A DNA stretch of 64,000 nucleotides. Source: Defluviitaleaceae bacterium. Lineage in GTDB: Bacteria > Bacillota > Clostridia > Lachnospirales > WQUN01. Location of the stretch: assembly GCA_009780315.1 (NCBI GenBank), contig WRAH01000005.1:1-64000 (forward strand), read 5' to 3'. The notes beneath the pieces are model-generated. The model had not been told where the DNA came from, made no database searches, and saw only the letters and a program-made list of their open reading frames with translations. This document shows positions 23,113-32,100 of this stretch, in pieces. The translations under genes and the position numbers were made by a program. Positions within the stretch are counted from its first letter, which is position 1. Each line of letters opens with the position of its first letter.

Positions 23113-24789
23113 ATGTTAAAACGTTTTCTAGCAGTGCTTGCCATTTTGGTTATGGCTACATTTGTGCTTGCAGCTTGCACAGGTGGCAATGGCAACGATG
23201 AACAAGCGGGTACAGCACCTGGAGACCCACCAGCAACAACACCAGCAGACCCACCAGGACAAACAGGTGATATAAGTGCCGCACCTACAGGCCCCGCAGG
23301 TGACACAACACGCACGGACTTCACGATACTTGTAGCTGCATTGCCAGTATCAATGGATCCTATTCAGTCAAATGACAATGCGTCTTCAATGGTTAATAAC
23401 ATGCTGTATTCTACCCTTATTTATCAAAGTTCTGTTGACCTTAGCGTACATCCGTCACTGGCTGAAAGTTGGGAGTTTGTTGATGCGCAAACTTTAAATA
23501 TGGTGCTTCGCCGCGATGTGGTATTCCACAATGGCGACCCAATGACAGCCCATGATATTAAATTCTCCATCGAACGCGGTGCAGTGAGTGACCAAGTTGA
23601 AATTATCCTAGGTATGATTGACAGCGTAACCGTGCATAACGATTATGAATTTACAATTCACCTAGACTTTCCATTTGCTCCAATTTTAAGTCACCTTGCG
23701 CATCCTGCGGCTGGTATCCTTCCAATGAACCACCTTCAAGGTATCTTAGATTCAATGGGTGAAGAAGATGGTTTAGCTCATTTTGCTGATAACCCAGTTG
23801 GTGCAGGGCCATTTGCTTTTAATAGTATTGTTTTAGGTGACGCAGTTACACTTGTAAGAAACAATAACTACTGGGGTCATTTGCCCGTTATTGAGACACT
23901 TATTTATAGACTTGTTCCAGACCCAAGTTCACGTTTAATGGCAGTTGAAACCGGTGAAGCTCAATTTGCACAAGCTGTAGCCCCTGCGGACATTGCTGTA
24001 GCAGAAGCTTCTCCAAATGTAACCATGATGCGCAGACCAAATATGACCATTCATTACATTGGGTTTAATAATAACCGCGCACCATTTGATGACTACCGCG
24101 TACGTCAAGCTATTCACTATGCACTGGATACCCGTGGTATCGTTCAAAACGTATTTATGGGCGCGGGTGCACCAGCACAAGGGCCGCTTTCAAGCCAAGT
24201 ATGGGGATTCCACCCAACACCATCTTTTGATTTAGGCAGCCAAGGTGCAAACTTTGAAAGAGCGCAAGAACTGCTTACCGAAGCAGGATTCCCAGATGGT
24301 TTTGACGCAGCAATTTGGTGGAACATTCCAAATACACAGCGTTCAACAATTGCTGAGATGGTTCAATTCCAACTTGGTCAAATTGGTATTAACGTAAGTA
24401 TTCATTCTTATGAGTGGCCACAAATCCTTGACGAAACTGAAAGAGCAGATGGAGAACATGAGATGTTTATTATGGCTTGGGGAACTGTAACAGGCGACCC
24501 AGACTATGGTTTGTTCCCATTGTTCCATTCATCGAACCACGGTGGCGCAGGTAATAGAACATTTTTCTCTAATGATGAAATTGACAGATTGCTTGACGCT
24601 GGTCGTTTAGAAACAGACCCAGCAGCACGTTTGCCAATTTACGCAGAAGCTATGGAAGTTATTAGAGACCAATCACCATGGGTATTCCTTTGGGAAGGTG
24701 AAGAATTACATGCTGTTTCTAATGATATGAATGGACTGATTCTTAACCCAGCAGGTCATCACAACTTTGCAACAGTTTGGTTTGAGTAA
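23113..24789 (+). CDS. oppA: Peptide ABC transporter substrate-binding lipoprotein
   Basis: A 558-residue extracellular solute-binding protein of family 5 (SBP_bac_5). It has a lipoprotein signal with lipobox LAAC (Cys22), a Gly/Pro/Thr/Asp-rich linker to about residue 70, then the family-5 fold ('SLAESWEFVDAQTLNMVLRR', 'FHNGDPMTAHDIKFSIERG'). ATG at 23113 follows GGAGG by 7 nt; a TTG one codon earlier is not preferred. First gene of an SBP-permease-permease-ATPase-ATPase operon (Opp/Dpp layout). Peptides are the likely ligand; nickel or glutathione binding in this family cannot be excluded. Confidence 0.92.
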   Translation: MLKRFLAVLAILVMATFVLAACTGGNGNDEQAGTAPGDPPATTPADPPGQTGDISAAPTGPAGDTTRTDFTILVAALPVSMDPIQSNDNASSMVNNMLYSTLIYQSSVDLSVHPSLAESWEFVDAQTLNMVLRRDVVFHNGDPMTAHDIKFSIERGAVSDQVEIILGMIDSVTVHNDYEFTIHLDFPFAPILSHLAHPAAGILPMNHLQGILDSMGEEDGLAHFADNPVGAGPFAFNSIVLGDAVTLVRNNNYWGHLPVIETLIYRLVPDPSSRLMAVETGEAQFAQAVAPADIAVAEASPNVTMMRRPNMTIHYIGFNNNRAPFDDYRVRQAIHYALDTRGIVQNVFMGAGAPAQGPLSSQVWGFHPTPSFDLGSQGANFERAQELLTEAGFPDGFDAAIWWNIPNTQRSTIAEMVQFQLGQIGINVSIHSYEWPQILDETERADGEHEMFIMAWGTVTGDPDYGLFPLFHSSNHGGAGNRTFFSNDEIDRLLDAGRLETDPAARLPIYAEAMEVIRDQSPWVFLWEGEELHAVSNDMNGLILNPAGHHNFATVWFE

Positions 24790-24839
24790 TTTTTAGTAGT
24801 AGATTTTATTAAAAAGCAAAAGATTTTAACGCTATTAAG

Positions 24840-24868
24840 GGCGGCAGCGGCACAGTGTCGTTGTCGCC
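24840..24868 (+). other. Intercistronic stem-loop between oppA and oppB
   Basis: A 12-bp stem with some G-U pairs and a five-base loop, without a T-run, 50 bp after the SBP stop. In many SBP operons such a structure stabilises the 5' mRNA segment or partly terminates transcription, giving more binding protein than permease. Role inferred. Confidence 0.65.
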
Positions 24869-24889
24869 TATTTATTAAGAGGTGAGGGT

Positions 24890-25816
24890 GTGCATAAATA
24901 TATTCTAAGACGGCTTTTGATGATGATACCTGTGCTGATAGGTGTTATGTTTATCATCTTTGTGCTGGATTATATACGCCCGGGTTGCCCTTCACGTGTT
25001 ATACTTGGCGAAGCTGCTTCGCCTGAAGCCATAGCCCGTGTACGTGAAGAGTTAAGATTGGATGACCCGTTTTTAATACGATTTGGTAGTTTTGTAGGTA
25101 ATGCACTAACACTTGATTTCGGGCGGTCATGGCAAACAAACCGACCTGTATTTCAAGAAATTTTCGCTCGTTTCCCAAATACTATGCAGCTTGCAGGCAT
25201 GAGTGTTATCTTTGCCCTTTTAATGGGTGTGCCTTTGGGGATATTAAGTGCAACCAAGCAATATTCTATTTTTGACATTATAGCCAATTTTACCGGGCTT
25301 TTAGCCGCCGCTATACCTAATTTTTGGCTGGGTATGATGATGGTTATATTATTTGGTGTTAATTTAAGAATATTTCCCACATCAGGATGGGGTACGCCTA
25401 TGCATTGGGTTATGCCGGTTGTTGCAATAGGTGCATCTTCTGCGGCTATCATCATGCGTATGACAAGGTCAAGTATGCTTGAATGTATCCGTTCAGATTA
25501 TATACGAACAGCTAGAGCAAAAGGGCAAAAAGAAAGTGTGGTCATTTTCAAACATGCTCTGCGCAATGCGTTGATTCCAGTAACCACTGTAGCTGGTCTT
25601 ACATTTGGCGCACTACTTGGTGGTGCAGTTTTGACAGAAACCATTTTTGCTATCCCTGGTCTTGGCAGGTTTATGGTAGAGGCAATATCGCAAATGGATC
25701 AACCTTTAGTACAAGGTGGTGTTTTGCTTATTGCTATCTCATTTAGTTTGGTAAACTTGCTTGTAGATATTTTGTATGCCTTTATAGACCCGCGGATTCG
25801 TTCGCAATACAGATAA
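24890..25816 (+). CDS. oppB: Peptide ABC transporter permease (OppB/DppB)
   Basis: A 308-residue inner-membrane subunit with six helices. It begins with the DppB-type 'YILRRLLMMIPVLIGVMFIIF' and carries the EAA loop 'YIRTARAKGQKESVVIFKHALRNALIPV' that contacts the ATPases. The start is GTG at 24890 behind AAGAGGTGAGGG. Pairs with the next gene to form the channel. Confidence 0.93.
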   Translation: MHKYILRRLLMMIPVLIGVMFIIFVLDYIRPGCPSRVILGEAASPEAIARVREELRLDDPFLIRFGSFVGNALTLDFGRSWQTNRPVFQEIFARFPNTMQLAGMSVIFALLMGVPLGILSATKQYSIFDIIANFTGLLAAAIPNFWLGMMMVILFGVNLRIFPTSGWGTPMHWVMPVVAIGASSAAIIMRMTRSSMLECIRSDYIRTARAKGQKESVVIFKHALRNALIPVTTVAGLTFGALLGGAVLTETIFAIPGLGRFMVEAISQMDQPLVQGGVLLIAISFSLVNLLVDILYAFIDPRIRSQYR

Positions 25817-25831
25817 AGGGAAGGTGAAAAA

Positions 25832-26803
25832 ATGGAAAATCAAAAACCTAAAAAGAAACGTAGTCAATTTCTTGAAGTTTGGCGACGATTTAAACGTAAC
25901 CCTATTGCCTTAGTTGGCATGGGTATTATCATTTTACAAATACTTTTGGCTGTTTTTGCTGATGTTATTGCACCTGGTGATGGTTGGAGTCCTGGTTTTA
26001 ATATGCAAGATTGGGGAAATTCACGTCAATTCCCTTCTGCAGAAAACTGGTTTGGTACAGACCATCTAGGACGAGATGTCTTTAATAGAATCGTACATGG
26101 TTCAAGAATATCGTTGCAAGTGGGTGCTGTCGTTGTGTCTATATCTATGATTATAGGCGTTACGCTGGGTGCTGTTGCAGGATTTTTTGGCGGTGTGGCA
26201 GATAATATTATTATGCGTATTATTGATATTATTTTGGCTGTACCCAATATCTTATTGGCGATTGCAATTTCAGCGGCACTTGGACCAAGTCTTGTCAATG
26301 TAATGATTGCAGTGGGTGTAGGTGCTATCCCTGCATATGCTCGGCAAGTGCGGGCACAAGTTGTTTCTTTACGAGAGCAAGAATTTGTTGAAGCTGCCCG
26401 TTCTATTGGTGCAAGCAATTTTAGGCTCATACGCAGACATATTATGCCAAATGCTATGTCACCCATCATTATTGAAGCAACGATGGGTTTCGCTACCGCT
26501 ATTGCTGTTGCAGCGGCGTTGTCATTCATTGGCTTGGGTCTTGAACCGCCTACACCTGAATGGGGTGCAATGTTGTCTGATGGGCGCAGATATATGCTTG
26601 CTGGATACTGGCATATGACATTATTCCCTGGTCTTGCCATTGCTTTTGTTATTTTTGGCATCAATATGATGGGTGATGGACTTCGTGATGCGTTAGACCC
26701 TAAATTACGCTCTGGCGGTATGTCTAAAGGACGTTTTGAAAAATTAAGACGTGCGCAAATCGCGCTCACGAATAAGGGGGCAGATACAAATGTCAAAAAA
26801 TAA
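25832..26803 (+). CDS. oppC: Peptide ABC transporter permease (OppC/DppC)
   Basis: A 323-residue permease with the N-terminal OppC segment ('FKRNPIALVGMGIIILQIL'), 'NWFGTDHLGRDVFNRIVHGSRISL', and the EAA loop 'EFVEAARSIGASNFRLIRRHIMPN'. Start ATG at 25832 follows AAGGGAAGGTG. Its last 14 bases overlap the ATPase gene downstream. Confidence 0.94.
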   Translation: MENQKPKKKRSQFLEVWRRFKRNPIALVGMGIIILQILLAVFADVIAPGDGWSPGFNMQDWGNSRQFPSAENWFGTDHLGRDVFNRIVHGSRISLQVGAVVVSISMIIGVTLGAVAGFFGGVADNIIMRIIDIILAVPNILLAIAISAALGPSLVNVMIAVGVGAIPAYARQVRAQVVSLREQEFVEAARSIGASNFRLIRRHIMPNAMSPIIIEATMGFATAIAVAAALSFIGLGLEPPTPEWGAMLSDGRRYMLAGYWHMTLFPGLAIAFVIFGINMMGDGLRDALDPKLRSGGMSKGRFEKLRRAQIALTNKGADTNVKK

Positions 26804-27773
26804 TGAAAATTTGCTGAATATTGAAAATCTGTCGATACACTTTTTCATTGAAGAGGGAACAGTTGCTGCGGTTAATGACCTTAACTTTTCCCTAAAGCCA
26901 GGTGAAACCATTGGTTTGGTTGGCGAAACAGGTGCAGGTAAAACTACAACTGCACTGGGAATCATGTCCCTTATCCAAAGCCCTCCGGGATTAGTTGTAG
27001 ATGGCTCAATCATTTATGATGGGCGAAATTTACTTGAGCTTTCTGAAGCAGAAATGCGAGCAGTGCGCGGAAGCCAAATTTCAATGATTTTCCAAGACCC
27101 TATGACCAGCTTAAATCCTGTCTTTCCAATCCGTGACCAAATTGCAGAAGTTGTTATGCTTCACGAAAAAGTTACAGCTGCCCAAGCCATTCAAAGAGCA
27201 GAGGAAATGCTTGATAAAGTAGGTATACGTAAAGAACGTGCAAAAGACTTCCCTCACCAATTTTCAGGTGGAATGCGTCAACGTGTAGGCATTGCTATTG
27301 CACTTGCATGTAATCCAAAGCTTCTTATTGCTGATGAACCTACCACTGCTTTAGATGTAACCATTCAAGCGCAAGTGTTGGAACTTATGAAGGGGTTAAA
27401 GGAAGAAAACAACACTTCTATGATAATGATTACCCATGACCTTGGTATTGTTGCAGAAATTTGCGACAAAGTAGCTATTATGTATGCAGGTAGTGTTGTA
27501 GAAACGGCAGATAAAAAGGAGCTTTTTAACAATCCCAAACATCCATATACTATTGGGCTTTTCAATTCCATTCCAGATATTGAAAAGGATGAAGAGAAGC
27601 TAAAGCCAATTAAAGGTTTAATGCCTGACCCAATGAATCTTCCGTCAGGTTGTTCATTTCATCCTCGTTGTGACCATGCAAAACCCGAGTGTTCGCAAAA
27701 AGTACCTAAACATACGCAAGTCAATGATGGGCATTATGTAAGATGCTTATTATTTGAAGAAGGGGGCGAGTAA
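26790..27773 (+). CDS. oppD: Peptide ABC transporter ATPase (OppD/DppD)
   Basis: A 327-residue ATPase: Walker A 'GETGAGKTT', signature 'FSGGMRQR', Walker B 'LLIADEPTTALD', H-loop 'THDLG'. The C-terminal oligopeptide domain has 'GCSFHPRCDHAKPEC', whose cysteines form the cluster site seen in Opp/Dpp ATPases. The ATG at 26790 behind AAGGGGG is chosen over an upstream in-frame start at 26751 that lies inside oppC and adds non-homologous residues. Confidence 0.94.
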   Translation: MSKNNENLLNIENLSIHFFIEEGTVAAVNDLNFSLKPGETIGLVGETGAGKTTTALGIMSLIQSPPGLVVDGSIIYDGRNLLELSEAEMRAVRGSQISMIFQDPMTSLNPVFPIRDQIAEVVMLHEKVTAAQAIQRAEEMLDKVGIRKERAKDFPHQFSGGMRQRVGIAIALACNPKLLIADEPTTALDVTIQAQVLELMKGLKEENNTSMIMITHDLGIVAEICDKVAIMYAGSVVETADKKELFNNPKHPYTIGLFNSIPDIEKDEEKLKPIKGLMPDPMNLPSGCSFHPRCDHAKPECSQKVPKHTQVNDGHYVRCLLFEEGGE

Positions 27774-27774
27774 A

Positions 27775-28734
27775 TTGTCAGTATTATTGGAAGTAAAAAA
27801 CTTAAAAAAATATTTTAAAACTCCAAGAGGCCCTCTTCATGCTGTTGATGATATCAATTTTAAAATCAAAAAAGGCGAAACTTTAGGGCTGGTCGGTGAA
27901 AGTGGTTGCGGAAAATCTACAACAGGGCGTGTTGTACTACGCCTGATTGAAGCCACAGGCGGACAGGTTATTTTCAATGGTGAAAATATCTTAGATTATA
28001 AGAAAAAGCAAATGGCAAAGTTTAGAGAAAATTCACAAATTGTTTTTCAAGACCCTTTTGCTTCTCTTAACCCGCGTATGAGTGTTTCTGAAATTATTGC
28101 TGAACCGCTTATCATTAACAAAAAGGCAAAAGGTGCTGCGGAGCTTGGTAAAAAAGTTGCAGACCTTATGGACACGGTGGGTTTGGCATCACGCTTAGAA
28201 AATGTATACCCTCATGAGCTTGATGGCGGTCGCCGTCAACGTATCGGTATTGCCCGCGTGCTTGCGCTCAATCCAGAATTTATCGTTCATGACGAGCCTG
28301 TTTCTGCATTAGATGTATCTATTCAGGCGCAAATTTTAAACCTTTTAGATGAATTACAAAGAGATAAAGGGCTTACGTATTTATTTATTTCTCATGACTT
28401 GGGTGTAATTAAGCATGTAAGCAATCATATTGCGGTCATGTACTTGGGTAAAATTGTGGAGATGAGCGACTACAAATCAATTTTTGCAAATCCTAAGCAC
28501 CCTTACACAAAAGCGTTACTTTCCGCTATTCCTGTGCCTAGAGTAGATGATGTAAAGCGGGAAAGAATTATCCTAGAAGGGGATGTGCCAAGCCCAATCA
28601 ATCCACCACCAGGTTGCCGTTTTTACGGTAGGTGCTTCCAACGTCAGGATGCTTGCAAAAATACAGACCCTTTGCTTAATGAAATTTCTTCTGGTCACTT
28701 TGTAGCCTGTCATAGATGTCCTCGTGATGAGTAA
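27775..28734 (+). CDS. oppF: Peptide ABC transporter ATPase (OppF/DppF)
   Basis: A 319-residue ATPase partner of OppD. Walker A 'GESGCGKST', Walker B '[12 protein letters not shown]', H-loop 'SHDLG', C-terminal '[15 protein letters not shown]'. The ABC signature reads 'LDGGRRQR' instead of LSGGQ, so one composite ATP site may be weak. Start taken as TTG at 27775 (2 bp after the oppD stop, behind AGGGGGCGAG); an earlier TTG at 27754 is possible. Confidence 0.92.
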   Translation: MSVLLEVKNLKKYFKTPRGPLHAVDDINFKIKKGETLGLVGESGCGKSTTGRVVLRLIEATGGQVIFNGENILDYKKKQMAKFRENSQIVFQDPFASLNPRMSVSEIIAEPLIINKKAKGAAELGKKVADLMDTVGLASRLENVYPHELDGGRRQRIGIARVLALNPEFIVHDEPVSALDVSIQAQILNLLDELQRDKGLTYLFISHDLGVIKHVSNHIAVMYLGKIVEMSDYKSIFANPKHPYTKALLSAIPVPRVDDVKRERIILEGDVPSPINPPPGCRFYGRCFQRQDACKNTDPLLNEISSGHFVACHRCPRDE

Positions 28735-29089
28735 AATAGTCAAGCTTATACTACAATATTTTGCTATTGCCTTTGTCATTATCATCATTGTTACTGTGGG
28801 GAGTATCATTTTCTCATTTGTTCGTCTTGGTCAAATGGATATACAGTATATTTTTACAGGAAACTTTGCTACAGGTGGAGTGATTCTGTTCATGGGCATT
28901 GTAGCCTTGATTTTTCCAGCGACATTGGTAGCAGGAAAGGATAAGCTTCTTGACCATTCAACTTTTACTGAACGTGTGATGGGAGTCCGTGAAAAAAAAC
29001 GTGTAAAGGCTTATGATTTGTTGTACGTAGGCATTGGAATTGTCGCTATGACTGGAATAATGGAGTATATCCTTTGGGTGCTGGCTTAA
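28727..29089 (+). CDS. Small membrane protein at the end of the opp operon
   Basis: A 120-residue protein that I do not recognise. It has three probable transmembrane helices (about 7-29, 45-65 and 98-118) and a charged cytoplasmic loop 'GVREKKRVKAYD'. The start overlaps the oppF end by 8 nt (ATG at 28727; GTG at 28724 is the alternative), so it is coupled to the transporter. Its stop codon lies in the loop of the operon terminator. It could be an accessory or assembly factor, but nothing in the sequence shows that. Confidence 0.72.
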   Translation: MSKIVKLILQYFAIAFVIIIIVTVGSIIFSFVRLGQMDIQYIFTGNFATGGVILFMGIVALIFPATLVAGKDKLLDHSTFTERVMGVREKKRVKAYDLLYVGIGIVAMTGIMEYILWVLA

Positions 29090-29104
29090 TGCCAGCACTT
29101 TTTT
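29078..29104 (+). terminator. Intrinsic terminator of the opp operon
   Basis: Perfect GTGCTGGC-TTAAT-GCCAGCAC hairpin followed by six T. The last codons and stop of the preceding gene form the 5' arm and loop. Confidence 0.93.
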
Positions 29105-29117
29105 CTTTGACTTTTTC

Positions 29118-29146
29118 TTGATAAGGTGTAACCTTTTTCGTATAAT
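29118..29146 (+). promoter_or_regulatory. SigA promoter of the A2M-like gene
   Basis: TTGATA and TATAAT with 17-bp spacing, 41 bp before the start codon. Confidence 0.75.
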
Positions 29147-29187
29147 TACAGTATTATTGAGGCATTCATTGAAAGGTATGATTTTGA

Positions 29188-32100
29188 ATGAGAGAAAAAA
29201 TTAAGCCAGTTCATTTTATTATTGTAATGATATTCGTGTTCGTTCTGATGATTTCGCCAATAAATGTAATGTTTGCATCACTACATTCCCCTCTCACACC
29301 TGTCATTGTAACTGCGGCACCCCCTAGAGAGGGATATAGTCTTACGCCAACATTGCAAGGACATTCAGGTATCGGTATCCAAAGTGAATTTATGCTGTCT
29401 ACGCCGCCAATATATGATTCAACACTTCCATCAATCACTATTGACGGACAACCGCAACCGATTATTACCCGTAGGGCAGGGGATGCTTTTACAATTACCC
29501 CTGCTGTACCCCTTTCACATAATGGACTATATATATTTCGGCTTGCCAGAAACGGTCAAGATCATATTACGTGGGCATTTCAAACCACTGTACGTTTTGA
29601 AATAATATCGGTTTTTCCAAGAAATGAATCTACAAATGTACCAGTCAATACAGCAATTGAAATTGAATTTGCAATCAATGAAGACATATCTATCGAAAAC
29701 TTTTTCAGTATATACCCCTATGTGGAAGGGCGGTTTGAACGCCATGAGAATAGGGTAGTTTTTATGCCCTTTAATCCCCTTACACACAGCGAGGTTTACA
29801 CTATTACAATAGCGGCGGGAATTGAATTGCCAAGTACAAATGAAGTTATCGCTGAAAGCCATATTTTTTCCTTTGAAACCGCACCAATACCAACCCAAAA
29901 TATACAAAATCGTACACAGCAATCTACAGTGCGTTTTTCAAATGCATATATAGAGTTTCCGTCTTTTGAACCGCCTACGTTAAATTTTAGAGTGCAATAT
30001 AATTCACAGGCTGGTATTACCCGTCCTATTATTGATGTGAATGTATACCAGTTTCACAATTCCAACGCAGGCGTTAATGCTGCGAAACGGCTTTTACGTC
30101 CGCCAAGCTGGGCGCATCAAGCATGGCGTAATAATCTTATTAGTACTTCTGAACTTGAAAATATCATGTCATTCTATATCACTGAACCACAAAATGTAAG
30201 CAGATGGGGTGTTGAAACATTAGGACTACCCTATCAATTGCCTGAAGGATTTTATTTGGTTCAAGCATCTATCGCAGATTGGCATAGTCAAATGGTTATT
30301 CAAATTACAGATTTAGCTGTGCAGGTCGTTGCTGATGGCGAGCAGACTTTGCTATGGATAAATGATATGCAAACGGGTAGACCTGTTGTAAATGCACAAG
30401 TTTACGACCCAATGGATAGCCGTGAATTTTTAACAGATGCCCATGGTATTGCAATCATTGACCGTCCTATGCCATATTCATCATATGGTGATAGGCTTAC
30501 CATTACATCTACAGAGGGTATGGAAAGTGTTTTATTTTTCTCACAACATTTCAGACATTCAAGGCCTAGTGGTCATGATAGATATTGGACTGCACTACAA
30601 CTTGACCGTACATTATTCCAGCGAGATGATACAGTGAGCTTTTGGGGATTTGTACAAAATCGCCAATATCATGAAGATATCCAATATGTAACGGTTGTGC
30701 TTACCAGTAGCTGGTGGCGGTCTGGCGGCAGACCTATTCTGCAAAGACAAGTCATTCCTGTTTCATATAGTGCATATTCTGGGGAAATGCAATTACCACA
30801 CCTTGACCCAGGTTTTTACAATTTGACTATATATCATGGTGATTTGTCTGTTGGTTCAATGTTTTTTAGTGTTGAAGATTATGTAACCCCGCCATATCAA
30901 CTACTTGTGATACCAGCTCAACACGCCATATTTGCTGGAGAAGACGCATCATTTATGATAAGAACAGAATTTTTTGAAGGTACGCCAGTGGCTGGGCTTG
31001 ATGTGACTTATTGGGCAAGTGGCTGGAACTTAACGACTAATCGTGATGGCAATAATACAACCAATATTGACGGAGAATTTGAAATAAGTACAATGGCTAC
31101 AGTTTCCGATAACCACGCACAAGGGCAAACCACATTAAACTTAGAAGCACATGCAACCCTTCCTGAAGTGGGATGGGTAATGCAACGGGCATCTACACGT
31201 GTATTTATCAATGATATTTACGTTCAATCACGGGCTGTACGTGAGGATACAAATGCTAATCTTTCATTAAACGTTCATTCCATTATCCTTGATAGACTGA
31301 ATGATGGCACGGCTCAAAATAGTCAAGACTTTTTAGATACACCTGTTGCAGGGCAGGAATTTTCTGTTGTCATTCAACGTATCTACTGGGAACGCATACG
31401 CGATGGAGAACGTTATGACAATATTGAACGCAGGGTAATCCCAAGATATCGCAGTGTAAGGCGTGAAGAAGAAATCAATAGATTTACGTTGGTTACTGAC
31501 ACAAGTGGTGCAATTTCTCACGATTTTCAAGTGCCAAATAGAGCGCGTGAAAGCTATAGCGCAACGATAACAACAACAGATGGTAATGGTCGCCAAATAA
31601 TGCAAACGTTATTTATCGGTAGAGACTTCACAAGTTTTTATAATGAGATTGATGAAGACAGACTTTCATTATATGGTGCAAGACCACATAGTGAAGGGTA
31701 TGACATTGGCGATGAAGTGCGTCTGAGTATCAACCGTGGATTAGAACCCCTTACGTCAGGCAATTTCCTGTTTGTAGCTGTTCAAGATGGCATTTTACAT
31801 TATCATGTTGGCTCAAATGCTTTTGTATTCAATTTTGATGAAATGCATTTACCCAATGCCACCGTATATGCATTCTTTTTCAATGGTCACATCTATTATA
31901 GCAATCACCAAATGCGTCAAGAACTTCGTTTTAATAGTGCAAGCCGAAATTTAGTGTTGACAGTAGAAACTTGTCAAGACAGATATAAACCTGGTGACAT
32001 GGCAACCCTCCGAGTGACTGCTCATGATAATCGTGGCAATCCAAAAGCTGCAAGTGTAAATATAGGTCTTGTTGATGAGGCATTGTTTGCCTTACGTGAT

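Noticed and set aside
26751-26789. Earlier start for oppD
   Set aside because: The extension is inside oppC and not homologous; AAGGGGG precedes the ATG at 26790.
25153-26796. Long antisense frames opposite the opp permease genes
   Set aside because: Composition is typical of reverse-frame translation of membrane proteins, with no RBS.
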